Below, piece after piece: positions 17,154 to 26,522 of a DNA stretch of 64,000 nt. The notes under the pieces are model-generated. The model ran no database searches, was not told the origin of the DNA, and saw nothing but the letters and a program-made list of their open reading frames with translations. Numbering within the stretch: the stretch's first letter is position 1; every line of letters begins with the position of its first letter. Source of the stretch: Halomonas daqiaonensis (lineage in GTDB: Bacteria > Pseudomonadota > Gammaproteobacteria > Pseudomonadales > Halomonadaceae); contig NZ_FOBC01000005.1 in the NCBI RefSeq assembly GCF_900109725.1, forward strand, positions 97,457 to 161,456, in the 5' to 3' direction. A program made the position numbers and the translations under genes.

Positions 17154-18329
17154 CTAGAACGAATTGCCGCAGGCCACGCCGGAGGCCCACGCCCACTGGA
17201 AGTTGTGGCCGCCGAGCTCACCGGTGACATCCAGCACTTCACCGATAAAGCGAAGCGGCGGTAGCTCCTGTACCGAAAAGTCCTTCGACGAAACGGCCCG
17301 GGTGTCCACCCCTCCCATCGTCACCTCAGCGGTTCGCCAGCCTTCCGTGCCGGCGGGCTTGAGCCGCCAGGCCTGGAGGGCCTCAGCCCAGGCCTGCAAG
17401 CGGGCGTTGTTGTACTCGGCGAGCAGCCCGTCGTCAGCATGCCACTCGACCAACGCCTGAGCCAGGCGCTTCGGCAGATGCTCCCCCAGCCAGGTGGAAA
17501 GCCGCCGCTTCGGTGTCTCACATCGGGCACGACAGAGCGCCTCGAAGGCCTCCAGCCCTGGCAGCAGGTCAATGGAAAGCGTATCCCCGGGCTCCCAGAC
17601 ACTGGAAATCTGCAGCATGGCAGGCCCCGAAAGTCCGCGATGGGTGAAGAGCATCGGCTCGCGGTAGCGTCTCCCGCGACAACTCACTGCTACTTCGCAG
17701 CTGACACCGGCCAGCTCCTCGGCCCGTGCCTTCCACTGCGACGTCAGGATGAAGGGCACCAGGGCGGCTCGAGTCTCGGTGACCGCCAGCCCGAACTGGC
17801 GGGCAATGTCATAGCCGAAGCCACTGGCGCCCATGGTGGGAATCGACAGCCCACCTGTTGCCACCACCAAGGCCCCGCAGTCGATGGCCCCCAATGAGGT
17901 CGCCAACCGCATGCCCTCCCCTCTCCGTTCGACGCCCTCCACGGCGGTCTTAAGGCGAACGTCCACTCCCGCCCAGTCACACTCGGTAAGCAGCACCCGG
18001 AGGATCTCCTTCGAGGAATCGGCACAGAACAGCTGCCCCGGCGTTTTCTCCACATACGCCACGCCATGGCGCTCCAGCAGCTCGACGAAATGCTCGGGGC
18101 GGTAGCGCTTGAGCGCCGAGATGCAGAAGGAGGGATTCTGCGAGGCGAAATTCGCCGGCCCCGAGGCCAGATGGGTGAAGTTGCAGCGTCCCCCACCGGA
18201 CATCAGGATCTTCTTGCCCGCCTTGTTGGCATGGTCGACCACCAGCACCCGCCTGCCGGCGTAGCCGGCGGTCAGTGCGCACATCAGCCCCGCCGCACCG
18301 GCACCGATCACCACCACATCGTATGTCAC
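17154..18329 (-). CDS. BaiN/HI0933-family FAD-dependent oxidoreductase (YhiN-like)
   Basis: A flavoprotein of about 391 residues. The FAD-binding GxGxxG motif is at the N-terminus (VVVIGAGAAGLMCALTAG), followed by the family mark KAGKKILMSGGGRCNFTH, a second motif VATGGLSIPTMGASGFGYDIA, and the C-terminal GGVDTRAVSSKDF...EVLDVTGELGGHNFQWAWASG that closes the FAD site. I chose the GTG at 18329 because AGGAGGG lies just upstream and the Rossmann motif should start within the first residues; longer ATG starts exist at 18353 and 18377. A good -10 (TAGAAT) lies at 18376-18381. The substrate is unknown. Confidence 0.9.
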   Translation of the reverse strand: MTYDVVVIGAGAAGLMCALTAGYAGRRVLVVDHANKAGKKILMSGGGRCNFTHLASGPANFASQNPSFCISALKRYRPEHFVELLERHGVAYVEKTPGQLFCADSSKEILRVLLTECDWAGVDVRLKTAVEGVERRGEGMRLATSLGAIDCGALVVATGGLSIPTMGASGFGYDIARQFGLAVTETRAALVPFILTSQWKARAEELAGVSCEVAVSCRGRRYREPMLFTHRGLSGPAMLQISSVWEPGDTLSIDLLPGLEAFEALCRARCETPKRRLSTWLGEHLPKRLAQALVEWHADDGLLAEYNNARLQAWAEALQAWRLKPAGTEGWRTAEVTMGGVDTRAVSSKDFSVQELPPLRFIGEVLDVTGELGGHNFQWAWASGVACGNSF

Positions 18330-18416
18330 CCTGCTGCCCTCCTGACCATTCATCGTTGCCAACGGCGAGGCGCGCATTCTAGCAGCCGGACATCAATGCG
18401 CCGAGAGTGGTCAATC

Positions 18417-18435
18417 ATGTACAAGTCTTGTACAT
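18417..18435. promoter_or_regulatory. 19-bp perfect palindrome, operator candidate for the RND pump genes
   Basis: ATGTACAAG-T-CTTGTACAT is a perfect inverted repeat around a single T, in the 250-bp divergent region between the flavoprotein gene and the efflux operon, 144 bp before the efflux start codon. Operators of TetR-type efflux repressors often have this length and symmetry. No regulator gene is adjacent, so the binding protein is unknown. Confidence 0.55.
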
Positions 18436-18578
18436 TATGAAAACCAGCAACTCATGCATGGTTGTTGTGAATTGTTGTCACACTTTCAGGATACGGCCCG
18501 GTTAGGCTGTACAGGGCGCCCGCAGCATCACCAGCGTCTCTTTCGCACCGCTCACGCTCATCGACTAGATTCGCGCTC

Positions 18579-19673
18579 ATGCCTATACGCCTCGCCTCAC
18601 GCTCACTGCCTCTGCTGCTCGGCCTGTTACTGGCCTTGCCAACGTCGCTACACGCCCAGCAGCCCACTGCAGTGATTGCCGCCGAGGCGAGCCTCGAATC
18701 CTGGTACGACCCGCTGGAGGCCCTGGGCACCCTACGCGCCGACGAGAGCGTGACGCTCTCGGCCACCGTCACCGACACCATTGCCGAGCTGAATTTCCAC
18801 GACGGTGAAAGCGTCGAGGCCGGCCAACTGCTGGTGCGCCTCTCCGACAATGAGGCCCAGGCCGACCTGCGGGCCGCCCAGGCACTGCGCGATGAGCGGC
18901 GCAATACCGTGAACCGCCTGGCCCAGTTGCAGAGTCGCAATCTGGCACCGCGCGGCGACCTGGAGGACGCCCAGGCCCAGCTTCGCCAGGCAGAGGCCGA
19001 GATCCAGGCGCTGGAGGCACGCCTCTCCGATTACCGCATTCATGCCCCCTTCGCCGGCCAGGTGGGCTTTCGGGACGTCAGCGTCGGGGCTCTCGTCTCC
19101 CCGGGCACGGAACTGGTCACCCTCGACAAGCTCGACGTGATGAAACTCGACTTCACGCTGCCCGAGCTGGCGCTGGGCCAGCTCGAGCCGGGCCTGCCGC
19201 TCACCGCTACCAGTGCCGCCTACCCGGACACCCGCTTTGAGGGTGAAATCGACAGCATCGGCACCCGTGTCGACCCGGTCACGCGCAGCGTCACGGTGCG
19301 CGCCCTGCTCGACAATACCGAGGACCGACTGCGGCCCGGCATGCTGATCAGCGTGGTGGTCAACCGCGCCCCGCGTCAGACGCTGGTGATCCCCGAAGCA
19401 GCGCTGATCCCCGAAGGGCACCGCCAGTTCGTGCTGACCCTGGACCCCGCCGATGAGCATCGCGTCACCAGGCGCGAGATACGGATCGGTGCTCGCCGCG
19501 AGGGGGAGGTGGAGGTGCTCGACGGGCTGAACGAAGGCCAGCTGGTGGTGGCCCACGGCACCGAGCGGGTGCGCGACGGCCAGCCGACTCGCCTGCTGGG
19601 CATCCTCGACGAGACCACCAGCGTGCCCGAACTGTTGCGTCGCGGTCGTGACGAGGCAGAGGCCAGCGGCTGA
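18579..19673 (+). CDS. RND efflux periplasmic adaptor (membrane fusion protein)
   Basis: A 364-residue periplasmic adaptor linking an inner membrane RND pump to an outer membrane channel. It has a signal peptide (residues 1-26, SLHAQ), a first lipoyl half (LRADESVTLSATVTDTIAELNFHDGESVEAGQ), a helical hairpin (about 85-130), a second lipoyl half (YRIHAPFAGQVGFRDVSVGALVSPGTEL) and beta-barrel/proximal domains. There is no lipobox cysteine, so it is a soluble or peripheral type, like VexC/MexH-like adaptors. Its TGA overlaps the pump ATG (TGATG), indicating coupling. No outer membrane factor gene is present, so a TolC-like partner must be encoded elsewhere. Confidence 0.93.
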   Translation: MPIRLASRSLPLLLGLLLALPTSLHAQQPTAVIAAEASLESWYDPLEALGTLRADESVTLSATVTDTIAELNFHDGESVEAGQLLVRLSDNEAQADLRAAQALRDERRNTVNRLAQLQSRNLAPRGDLEDAQAQLRQAEAEIQALEARLSDYRIHAPFAGQVGFRDVSVGALVSPGTELVTLDKLDVMKLDFTLPELALGQLEPGLPLTATSAAYPDTRFEGEIDSIGTRVDPVTRSVTVRALLDNTEDRLRPGMLISVVVNRAPRQTLVIPEAALIPEGHRQFVLTLDPADEHRVTRREIRIGARREGEVEVLDGLNEGQLVVAHGTERVRDGQPTRLLGILDETTSVPELLRRGRDEAEASG

Positions 19674-22600
19674 TGCGCCTCTCCGATATCTCCGTCCAGC
19701 GGCCGGTGCTGGCCACGGTTCTGGCCGCGCTGATCGTGGCCTTCGGCCTGCTCGCGCTGCAACGCCTGCCGCTGCAGGAATATCCCTCCATCGACCCGCC
19801 CATCGTCAGCATCGATACCCGCTATCCGGGTGCCTCAGCCAGTGTGGTCGAGACCCGCATCACCCAGGTACTCGAGGATCGCGTCGCCGGCATCTCCGGC
19901 ATCGAGGTGATCTCCTCCTCCAGCCAGGACGGACGCTCCAGCATCACCGTGGAGTTCGGCCTCGATCAGGACATCGATTCCGCGGCCAACGATATCCGCG
20001 ACCGCATCTCCGACGCGGCCGGCAACCTGCCCGATGAGGCCGACCCGCCGGAGGTCGAGAAGGCCGACTCCAGCTCGGAGGTGGTGATCTGGCTGTCGCT
20101 GACCGGCGAGGGCTACACCATGGCCGAGCTCACCGACTACGCCAACCGCTACCTGGTAGATCGCTTCTCGATCCAGCCCGGCGTGTCGCGGGTCATCATC
20201 GGCGGTGGCCGCGAATATGCCATGCGTGTGTGGCTCGACGCCGATGCCTTGGCGGCTCGTGAACTCACCGCCGGCGATGTGGAGGATACCCTGCGTGCCG
20301 AGAACGTCGAGCTGCCGGGGGGCTCCATCGAATCCGATTCGCGCCAGCTCATCGTCCGCCTGCCACGTGGTTTCGCCACGCCGGACGACTTCAGGCGCCT
20401 GGTGCTCGATGAGGGTGATGACGGTTACCTGGTGCGCCTGGGCGACGTGGCCCGGGTGGAGATCGGGGCAGTGGAGGAACGCACCATCTTCCGCGGCAAC
20501 GGTACCCCCATGGTGGGGCTGGGCATGGTCAAGCAGTCCACCGCCAACGTGCTGGAGATCTCCAAGGAAGTACAGGCCGAGATGGAGCGCCAGCAACCGG
20601 GGCTACCCGAGGGCATGACCCTGTCGCTCAACTTCGACTCGTCGGTATTCGTGGAGGGCGCCATCTCCCAGGTAGTGCAGACCCTGTTCATCGCCATGGG
20701 CCTGGTGGTGGTGGCGATCTTCCTGTTCCTCGGCAACCTGCGCACCACCCTGATTCCCGCGGTCACGGTGCCCATCGCCCTGATTGGCGCCTTCGCTGCC
20801 CTGGCGGTGATGGGCTTCACCATCAATCTGCTGACCCTGCTCGCCCTGGTGCTGGCCATCGGGCTAATCGTCGACGATGCCATCGTGGTGCTCGAGAACA
20901 TCCACCGGCGCATGCACGACCACGGAGAGACACCCCTGGTCGCTGCCTTCCGCGGCACCCGCCAGATCGCCTTCGCCGTCATCGCCACCACCCTGGTGCT
21001 GATTGCTGTGTTCGTGCCGCTGAGCTTCCTGCAGGGCGATATCGGCCGGCTGTTCTCGGAGTTCGCCCTGACGCTCGCCGCCGCGGTAGCCATCTCCAGC
21101 CTGCTGGCGCTGACCCTGACGCCGATGATGGCCTCCAAGATCCTCAAGGCCGGCATGCACGAGGGCCGGCTGGCCAGGGCCGTGCAATGGGCCCTTGAGC
21201 ACTCGCGCTGCATCTACCGCAGCCTGCTGGAGCGAGTGCTCAAGCTGCGCCTGCTGGTCCTGGCGCTGTTCCTCGGCATCATCGCCGGCATGGTATGGCT
21301 AAACACCCAGTTGCCCAACGAATACACCCCCCAGGAGGATCGCGGCAACTTCTGGGTGCTGGTCAACGGCCCACCCGGCGCCACCTACAACTATATGCTC
21401 GACTACATGGACGAGATCGAGGCCCGGCTGCTGCCGATGGTCGAGACCGGTGAGGTCGAGCGCGTGGTGGTTCGCGCCCCGCGCGGCTGGGGCAACATCG
21501 AGAACTTCAACAGCGGTTTCGTGATCGTCAACCTGGCCGATTGGGGAGAACGCCGATCGGCCTGGGCTATCATGGACGAGATTCGCGATAAGCTCGCCGA
21601 CCTGCCCGGTGTGCGTGCCTTCCCGGTGATGCGCCAGGGCTTCGGCTCGAGCGTCGAGAAGCCGGTACAATTCGTACTTGGTGGGGGCACCTACGAGCAG
21701 CTGGCCGAGTGGCGCGACACCCTGATCGAGCACATCCGCGAGAACAACCCGCGCCTCACCGGGCTGGACAGCGACTACGAGGAAAACCAGCCCCAGTTGC
21801 AGGTTGATATCGACTACTCGCGTGCTGCCGCGCTGGGGGTCACCGTCACCGAGATCGGCCGCACCCTGGAGACCCTGCTGGGCGGGCGCATCGTGACCCG
21901 CTACGTGGACGACGGCGAAGAGTACGACGTGATTCTCGAGGGCGAGCCCGGCGCACGGCCGAGCCCCTCCTCGCTGGAGAGCCTGCGCGTGCGCTCACAG
22001 CGCAGTGGCGAGCTGATCCCGCTGGCCAATCTGGTGACGCTCAGCGACTTCGCCGGCCCCAGCACCCTGAACCGCTTCAACCGCCTGCGCGCCATCACCC
22101 TCTCAGCGGACCTGGCCGATGGCTATCCGCTGGGCGAAGCGCTGGCATACCTGGAGACGACGGTGGCCGAGGTCCTGCCGCCCGAGGCCCAGACCGACGT
22201 CAAGGGCGCCTCGCGGGACTACCAGGAGGCAAGCGGTGCAACCGGCTTCCTGCTGGGGTTGGGCATCCTGGTGGTCTTCCTGGTGCTGGCTGGTCAGTTC
22301 GAGAGCTTCGTTCACCCCTTCGTGATCATGCTCACCGTGCCCTTGGCCATCTGTGGGGCCCTGCTCGGGCTCTACCTCACCGGGCAGTCGCTGAACATCT
22401 ACAGCCAGGTAGGGCTGGTGATGCTGGTGGGGCTCGCCGCCAAGAACGGCATCCTGATCGTGGAGTTCGCCAACCAGCTGCGCGACCAGGGGATGGCCTT
22501 CCACGAAGCCTTGGTGGAGGCCGCCGTGACGCGACTGCGTCCCATCGTGATGACCGCGGTGACCACCATGGCGGGCGCCGTGCCGCTGATCGTCTCCAGC

Positions 22601-22786
22601 GGTGCCGGGGCCGAGACCCGGCTGGTGATCGGCACCGTGATTCTCTGTGGCCTGGCCGCCGCCACCCTCTTCACCCTCTTCGTGGTCCCGGTAGCCTACG
22701 ACCTGCTCGCGCAACGCACGGGCTCACCGGGCGACGTGGCTCGCCGCCTGGAGCGAGAGATGGACGAGACGCCCGCCGGCTACTGA
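19673..22786 (+). CDS. RND multidrug efflux transporter (inner membrane)
   Basis: A 1037-residue HAE1-type proton-driven pump. It has TM1 at the start (SVQRPVLATVLAALIVAFG), a large periplasmic loop, TM2-6, a second loop and TM7-12. The proton relay is intact: the adjacent aspartates in IGLIVDDAIVVLENI (TM4) and the lysine in GLAAKNGILIVEF (TM10). It probably exports amphiphilic drugs, dyes or detergents; the substrate cannot be read from sequence. It is followed at once by a terminator hairpin. A possible operator lies ahead of the operon at 18417-18435. Confidence 0.95.
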   Translation: MRLSDISVQRPVLATVLAALIVAFGLLALQRLPLQEYPSIDPPIVSIDTRYPGASASVVETRITQVLEDRVAGISGIEVISSSSQDGRSSITVEFGLDQDIDSAANDIRDRISDAAGNLPDEADPPEVEKADSSSEVVIWLSLTGEGYTMAELTDYANRYLVDRFSIQPGVSRVIIGGGREYAMRVWLDADALAARELTAGDVEDTLRAENVELPGGSIESDSRQLIVRLPRGFATPDDFRRLVLDEGDDGYLVRLGDVARVEIGAVEERTIFRGNGTPMVGLGMVKQSTANVLEISKEVQAEMERQQPGLPEGMTLSLNFDSSVFVEGAISQVVQTLFIAMGLVVVAIFLFLGNLRTTLIPAVTVPIALIGAFAALAVMGFTINLLTLLALVLAIGLIVDDAIVVLENIHRRMHDHGETPLVAAFRGTRQIAFAVIATTLVLIAVFVPLSFLQGDIGRLFSEFALTLAAAVAISSLLALTLTPMMASKILKAGMHEGRLARAVQWALEHSRCIYRSLLERVLKLRLLVLALFLGIIAGMVWLNTQLPNEYTPQEDRGNFWVLVNGPPGATYNYMLDYMDEIEARLLPMVETGEVERVVVRAPRGWGNIENFNSGFVIVNLADWGERRSAWAIMDEIRDKLADLPGVRAFPVMRQGFGSSVEKPVQFVLGGGTYEQLAEWRDTLIEHIRENNPRLTGLDSDYEENQPQLQVDIDYSRAAALGVTVTEIGRTLETLLGGRIVTRYVDDGEEYDVILEGEPGARPSPSSLESLRVRSQRSGELIPLANLVTLSDFAGPSTLNRFNRLRAITLSADLADGYPLGEALAYLETTVAEVLPPEAQTDVKGASRDYQEASGATGFLLGLGILVVFLVLAGQFESFVHPFVIMLTVPLAICGALLGLYLTGQSLNIYSQVGLVMLVGLAAKNGILIVEFANQLRDQGMAFHEALVEAAVTRLRPIVMTAVTTMAGAVPLIVSSGAGAETRLVIGTVILCGLAAATLFTLFVVPVAYDLLAQRTGSPGDVARRLEREMDETPAGY

Positions 22787-22804
22787 CCCAGTGCCCATCC
22801 ACGC

Positions 22805-22832
22805 AGAAGGCCACCCCGCGGGGTGGCCTTCT
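22805..22832. terminator. Bidirectional terminator between the RND gene and the DUF3617 gene
   Basis: AGAAGGCCACCCC pairs with GGGGTGGCCTTCT across a tiny GC loop (13-bp arms). It lies 18 bp after the RND stop and 22 bp from the stop of the convergent gene. There are only short T-runs, so it is terminator-like by position and stability. Confidence 0.7.
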
Positions 22833-22854
22833 ACGTGGAGGTCGGGAAGAGGAA

Positions 22855-23283
22855 TCAGCAGTCGCCGATACGCCGCCCCTCGATCTCCGTGACCATTTCC
22901 ATCTCGCCCACCTGCGGCGACTGGACGAAGACCTCCACTCGGCCCTCGGTGGTCTCGCCGAGGAAATCCATGCTGCCGACGATATCGGCCTCGCCGCCCT
23001 CACCCTGGCAGGCCATGCGGTAGTCCAGGCCGTCCACCGTGACCTCGTGCTCGAGCAGTTCGCAGTCCTCTTCTTCCTCGATAAAGCTGAACTCCTCGTT
23101 CTCGATGTCGCCCTGGGCGATACATTCCTGATGGGTCTCGGTCTGGTCGGGGATCGGCATGTCTCCCTGAACGGACGTGGTGCTGGTGAACTCCCATTGG
23201 CCGGGTTCGATATTGGGGGATTGGGCAACAGCGGCCAGCGGCAACGCCAGCAGCAGGCCAGCAAGTAGGGGACGGAACAACAT
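22855..23283 (-). CDS. DUF3617 family periplasmic protein
   Basis: A 142-residue protein with a signal peptide (MLFRPLLAGLLLALPLAAVAQ) and the DUF3617 pattern: PGQWEFTSTTSVQG near the mature N-terminus, ECI in the middle, and paired cysteines (EDCELLEHEV, MACQG, final IGDC). It is strongly acidic, as expected for a halophile's exported protein. The function is unknown. I started at the ATG at 23283, where the signal peptide begins, not at the longer open frame to 23373. Confidence 0.85.
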   Translation of the reverse strand: MLFRPLLAGLLLALPLAAVAQSPNIEPGQWEFTSTTSVQGDMPIPDQTETHQECIAQGDIENEEFSFIEEEEDCELLEHEVTVDGLDYRMACQGEGGEADIVGSMDFLGETTEGRVEVFVQSPQVGEMEMVTEIEGRRIGDC

Positions 23284-23515
23284 GGAGAGACTCTCTCTGG
23301 TGATGGGTGGTATGCCATGCCCTCGGCATGGAGCCCAGCATAGCCCAATCGACGCCCTCCCCCAATCCGGCACGGCGAACTCCCATTATGGAAGATCAAT
23401 TCAATGAGCGATTGCCCCCGACGGGCCCCTGCAGTCGCGAAGGCATCGCGCAGCAAGCTGTGCTTCCACAAAAAAGCCGGCGAGCGCCGAGGGTGCCCAG
23501 GCTGTTCCGTTCCTC

Positions 23516-24076
23516 TCACAGCATCTGCGGCAGGAACTGGCTGCGCCGGTCGATGATCTCGCCGGCCACCATGAAGACACCGTCGCCGGTGTAGTGAAGG
23601 GTCTCGGGATAGGCAGGCGTCATCCGGGCCTGGGCCGCCACCACCTCCCAGATGAAGAAGCCATGGCGGTCAACGAGGCTGTCATCGACGAGTCGGCACT
23701 CGAAGTGGGCATGGCACTCCTCTACGCGTGGCACCTCCACGGCCGTCGACGGCGAGGCGGTCAGGCCGAAATGCTCGAACTTGTCGAGCCCGGTGCCACT
23801 GCTGTTGCCGATCCCGATCACCTCGTCGGTCAAGGCCGTCGTCGGCAGGTTGATGACGCAGGTTCCACTGCGGCGCACCAGCTCGGAGCTGTGATTGCCG
23901 GAGGAAATAACACAGCCGATCAGAGAGGGCGAGAAAGCCATCACGGTGTGCCAGCCCAAGGTCATGATATTGCGCTCACCATTCCAGGCAGATGAGACCA
24001 GAACGATGGGGCCAGGCTCGAGGTAGCGGCGCACCCGATCCAGCGGCACATCAACTTTCTCGACATCGTCATGCAT
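23516..24076 (-). CDS. Flavin reductase family protein (FMN-binding split barrel)
   Basis: A 186-residue protein of the flavin reductase-like/DIM6-NTAB family. It has PGPIVLVSSAWNGERNIMTLGWHTVMAFSPSLIGCVIS, a typical FMN-binding opening, followed by GTCVINLPTT and a late FFIWEVVAAQ strand. The start at 24076 has GAGGAGC upstream. Relatives reduce flavins with NAD(P)H or bind FMN with unclear substrates. It follows the EAL gene by 17 bp on the same strand, but a functional link is not evident. Confidence 0.85.
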   Translation of the reverse strand: MHDDVEKVDVPLDRVRRYLEPGPIVLVSSAWNGERNIMTLGWHTVMAFSPSLIGCVISSGNHSSELVRRSGTCVINLPTTALTDEVIGIGNSSGTGLDKFEHFGLTASPSTAVEVPRVEECHAHFECRLVDDSLVDRHGFFIWEVVAAQARMTPAYPETLHYTGDGVFMVAGEIIDRRSQFLPQML

Positions 24077-24092
24077 TGGTTGCTCCTCATGT

Positions 24093-26345
24093 TTACTCTT
24101 CGCTGTTGATCGTTCTCGACAACACCTCCTCCATGTCTCGATCAAGGAAGACGAGGAGATCTTCTTCTGCCAATGGCCGGGAAAGGTAGAAGCCCTGGAT
24201 GGTGTCGCAGTTCATGGCGATGAGGGCCCTCAAGGTCTCCCTGTCCTCCACGCCCTCTGCAGTCACTATCAGCCCCAGCTCGTGGGCGAGGGCGATGGTA
24301 GAGCGCACGATGAGAAAATGGCGATCATTGATCAGCATGTCGCCTACGAAGCTCATGTCTATCTTCACCTCATCGACGGGAAACTCACTCATGTAGGAGA
24401 GCGAGGAGTAACCGGTGCCGAAATCGTCCACCGAGATACAGGCGCCGGCATCATGGAGGTTGGAAAGCACATCTCGCGTGCGCGATGGATCACGAATGAA
24501 GCCGGTCTCGGTGATTTCCAGCCAGAGGCTGTGTGCCGGCATCGGCGGCGCCAGGCTCAGGGTGATGAAGTCGACCAGATCGGGCTCCATGAGATCCTGG
24601 GGTGCCAGGTTGATGCTGACACGAAAGCTCGAAGCAGCGAGGCCCGTGCGCCACAGCATGCCGCTGGCTTCCTCGATCACCCAGCGCGTGATCCAGTGCG
24701 TCAGCCCGGCCTGTTCCAGCATGGGAATGAAACGCCCCGGGGATACTAGCCCCAGAGTGGGATGACGCCAGCGGATCAGCGCCTCGACATCCCGCACTCG
24801 CCCGGTCTTGAGGTCCAGCTTGGGCTGATACTCGAGGAACATGTCGCGGGTGCCGTGGCGATGGAAGTCCTGCAGCAGAAGCAGGTCGTCGATATCCGGC
24901 TCGAGATCGGCGCTGTAGATCACCCACCGGCGGTGTGCATCTCGGGCCATCGCCACGGCCAGGATGCCACGGCGAACCAGTTCATCGCCGCCATCATCCT
25001 CGTCGAGGCTTGCCTCGTTGACGATGCCGACGACGTAGACGGGGTCGAGATCGACAGAGCCGAGGTTCAGCGGCTCGGTCAAGCGCGCGACGAGTTCGTT
25101 ACCTTCCAGCGCCTTTCGCGTGGCAATGGCGAAGAGCCCCGAACCGAAATGGCCGACCAGGTAACCATCCTGTGTCTCCAGCAGCCTGGCAAAGGCTCTT
25201 TGCAATTCCAGCGCCACCTGGTAGCTGAAGGCAGTGATCAACTGCTCGAGATTGATCAGTTGGATCAGGGCAACGGTGGGCGCCCAGTCAGGATCAGCCT
25301 CGATCAACCCGTCGAGCTTGCTGATAAAGGCACTGCGATCGGGGAGCCCGGTGAGCATGTCATGTTCGAGCCGATACTGAAGCTCGCCCTGCAGCGAACG
25401 GCGAGATTCCAGCTCCCTGGAGAGCAGGCGAGTCTTGCTAGCCACCTGCCGGTGCAGCGACCAGGACCAGAGGTAGCCGGCGGCCCCCAGCAGCAACAGC
25501 GGCAGCGCTATCCAGGCAAGGGTGTGCAGATGATCCCGCCAGGTCGATGGCTGCCACTCCAGTTCGGAGAGCCAGTCCCCGTGAACCTCGAAATAGGTGC
25601 CGCTAGCCTGCAGCAGGCCCACCTGCTCCTCGAGCCATGCATGCAGAACATCACGCCCCTGCCTGACGGCGAAGGCGTAGGCCCTGGGCCAGAAGGGTGG
25701 GCTCACTTGATGAATATCAAGCTCCGCCGCGGCAATGACATGACGCGCCGTGTGGGCGGCGACGAGGGCAATATCCGCGCGACCTTCCACCACGGCCAGC
25801 AGGGCGCTACGAATATCCGCCTGAGGCATCAGCTCTCCGTCGGTCGGGTTTTCGATCAGGCGATTTTGCGCATAACCTCCCTCAACGACGGCCACCCGCC
25901 TGCCGGCGAGATCATCGGGACCTTTCGGGATCGATTCAGGAGAGGGCGCAAAGATGCCGTGTGCCACGTGATAGATCGGCGAGGTGAAGTCGAATCGCCC
26001 CTCTCGCTCCTCAGATACGAAAAGCGCCACCACATCCGCCTCACCGTTTTCGACGGCCTCGAGGGCTTGTTCCCACGCCATCAGCCGGTGCTCGGCCTCG
26101 ATGCCCTGCTGACTGGCGATGGCATCCTGAAGGTCGATCACGAAGCCCCTCGCCTGACCGCTGCCGTCGCGCCACTGGAAAGGGGGATAGTCGTCGGAGC
26201 CGGCGAATACCAGCGGATCCGGGATGCTTGCCGGGGGTGGCGGAATCTGAGCGGCGAGCGGCACCGATGAGGTCACAACCAGACCGAGGAGCAGCAGGCA
26301 GGCCCTGCTCACCCTTCCTATTCCTTGCTCTTGCGTGAACCCCAT
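24093..26345 (-). CDS. Periplasm-sensing c-di-GMP phosphodiesterase (SBP-GGDEF*-EAL)
   Basis: A 750-residue membrane sensor. It has a signal/anchor segment (about 12-32), a bacterial extracellular solute-binding family 3 domain in the periplasm (about 42-265), one membrane helix (about 275-298), a degenerate GGDEF domain (about 335-490) and an EAL domain (about 505-745). The diguanylate cyclase signature is lost (HFGSGLFA in place of GGDEF). The EAL domain keeps VEALIRW, the Glu-x-x-Glu of LEITETG, DDFGTGYSSL and TAEGVED, so it should hydrolyse c-di-GMP. The ligand is probably an amino acid-like small molecule, by family only. The degenerate GGDEF may bind GTP allosterically, as in some relatives. 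Confidence 0.93.
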   Translation of the reverse strand: MGFTQEQGIGRVSRACLLLLGLVVTSSVPLAAQIPPPPASIPDPLVFAGSDDYPPFQWRDGSGQARGFVIDLQDAIASQQGIEAEHRLMAWEQALEAVENGEADVVALFVSEEREGRFDFTSPIYHVAHGIFAPSPESIPKGPDDLAGRRVAVVEGGYAQNRLIENPTDGELMPQADIRSALLAVVEGRADIALVAAHTARHVIAAAELDIHQVSPPFWPRAYAFAVRQGRDVLHAWLEEQVGLLQASGTYFEVHGDWLSELEWQPSTWRDHLHTLAWIALPLLLLGAAGYLWSWSLHRQVASKTRLLSRELESRRSLQGELQYRLEHDMLTGLPDRSAFISKLDGLIEADPDWAPTVALIQLINLEQLITAFSYQVALELQRAFARLLETQDGYLVGHFGSGLFAIATRKALEGNELVARLTEPLNLGSVDLDPVYVVGIVNEASLDEDDGGDELVRRGILAVAMARDAHRRWVIYSADLEPDIDDLLLLQDFHRHGTRDMFLEYQPKLDLKTGRVRDVEALIRWRHPTLGLVSPGRFIPMLEQAGLTHWITRWVIEEASGMLWRTGLAASSFRVSINLAPQDLMEPDLVDFITLSLAPPMPAHSLWLEITETGFIRDPSRTRDVLSNLHDAGACISVDDFGTGYSSLSYMSEFPVDEVKIDMSFVGDMLINDRHFLIVRSTIALAHELGLIVTAEGVEDRETLRALIAMNCDTIQGFYLSRPLAEEDLLVFLDRDMEEVLSRTINSEE

Positions 26346-26522
26346 GGAGGCCTCGCGTTTCCGGGTGGCTTTTCGCCTTGATACGACCTATCTCACTCAA
26401 GGGTATACCAGCCTGCCACAGTTCACAGGATGCCAGGTGCCAGTTGGACCGACAGGAGCGCCCGCAAATCCAGGGATTACCTACTTAAAGTGCCAGGTGA
26501 TTGACTACCCGCAACCTCAAGA

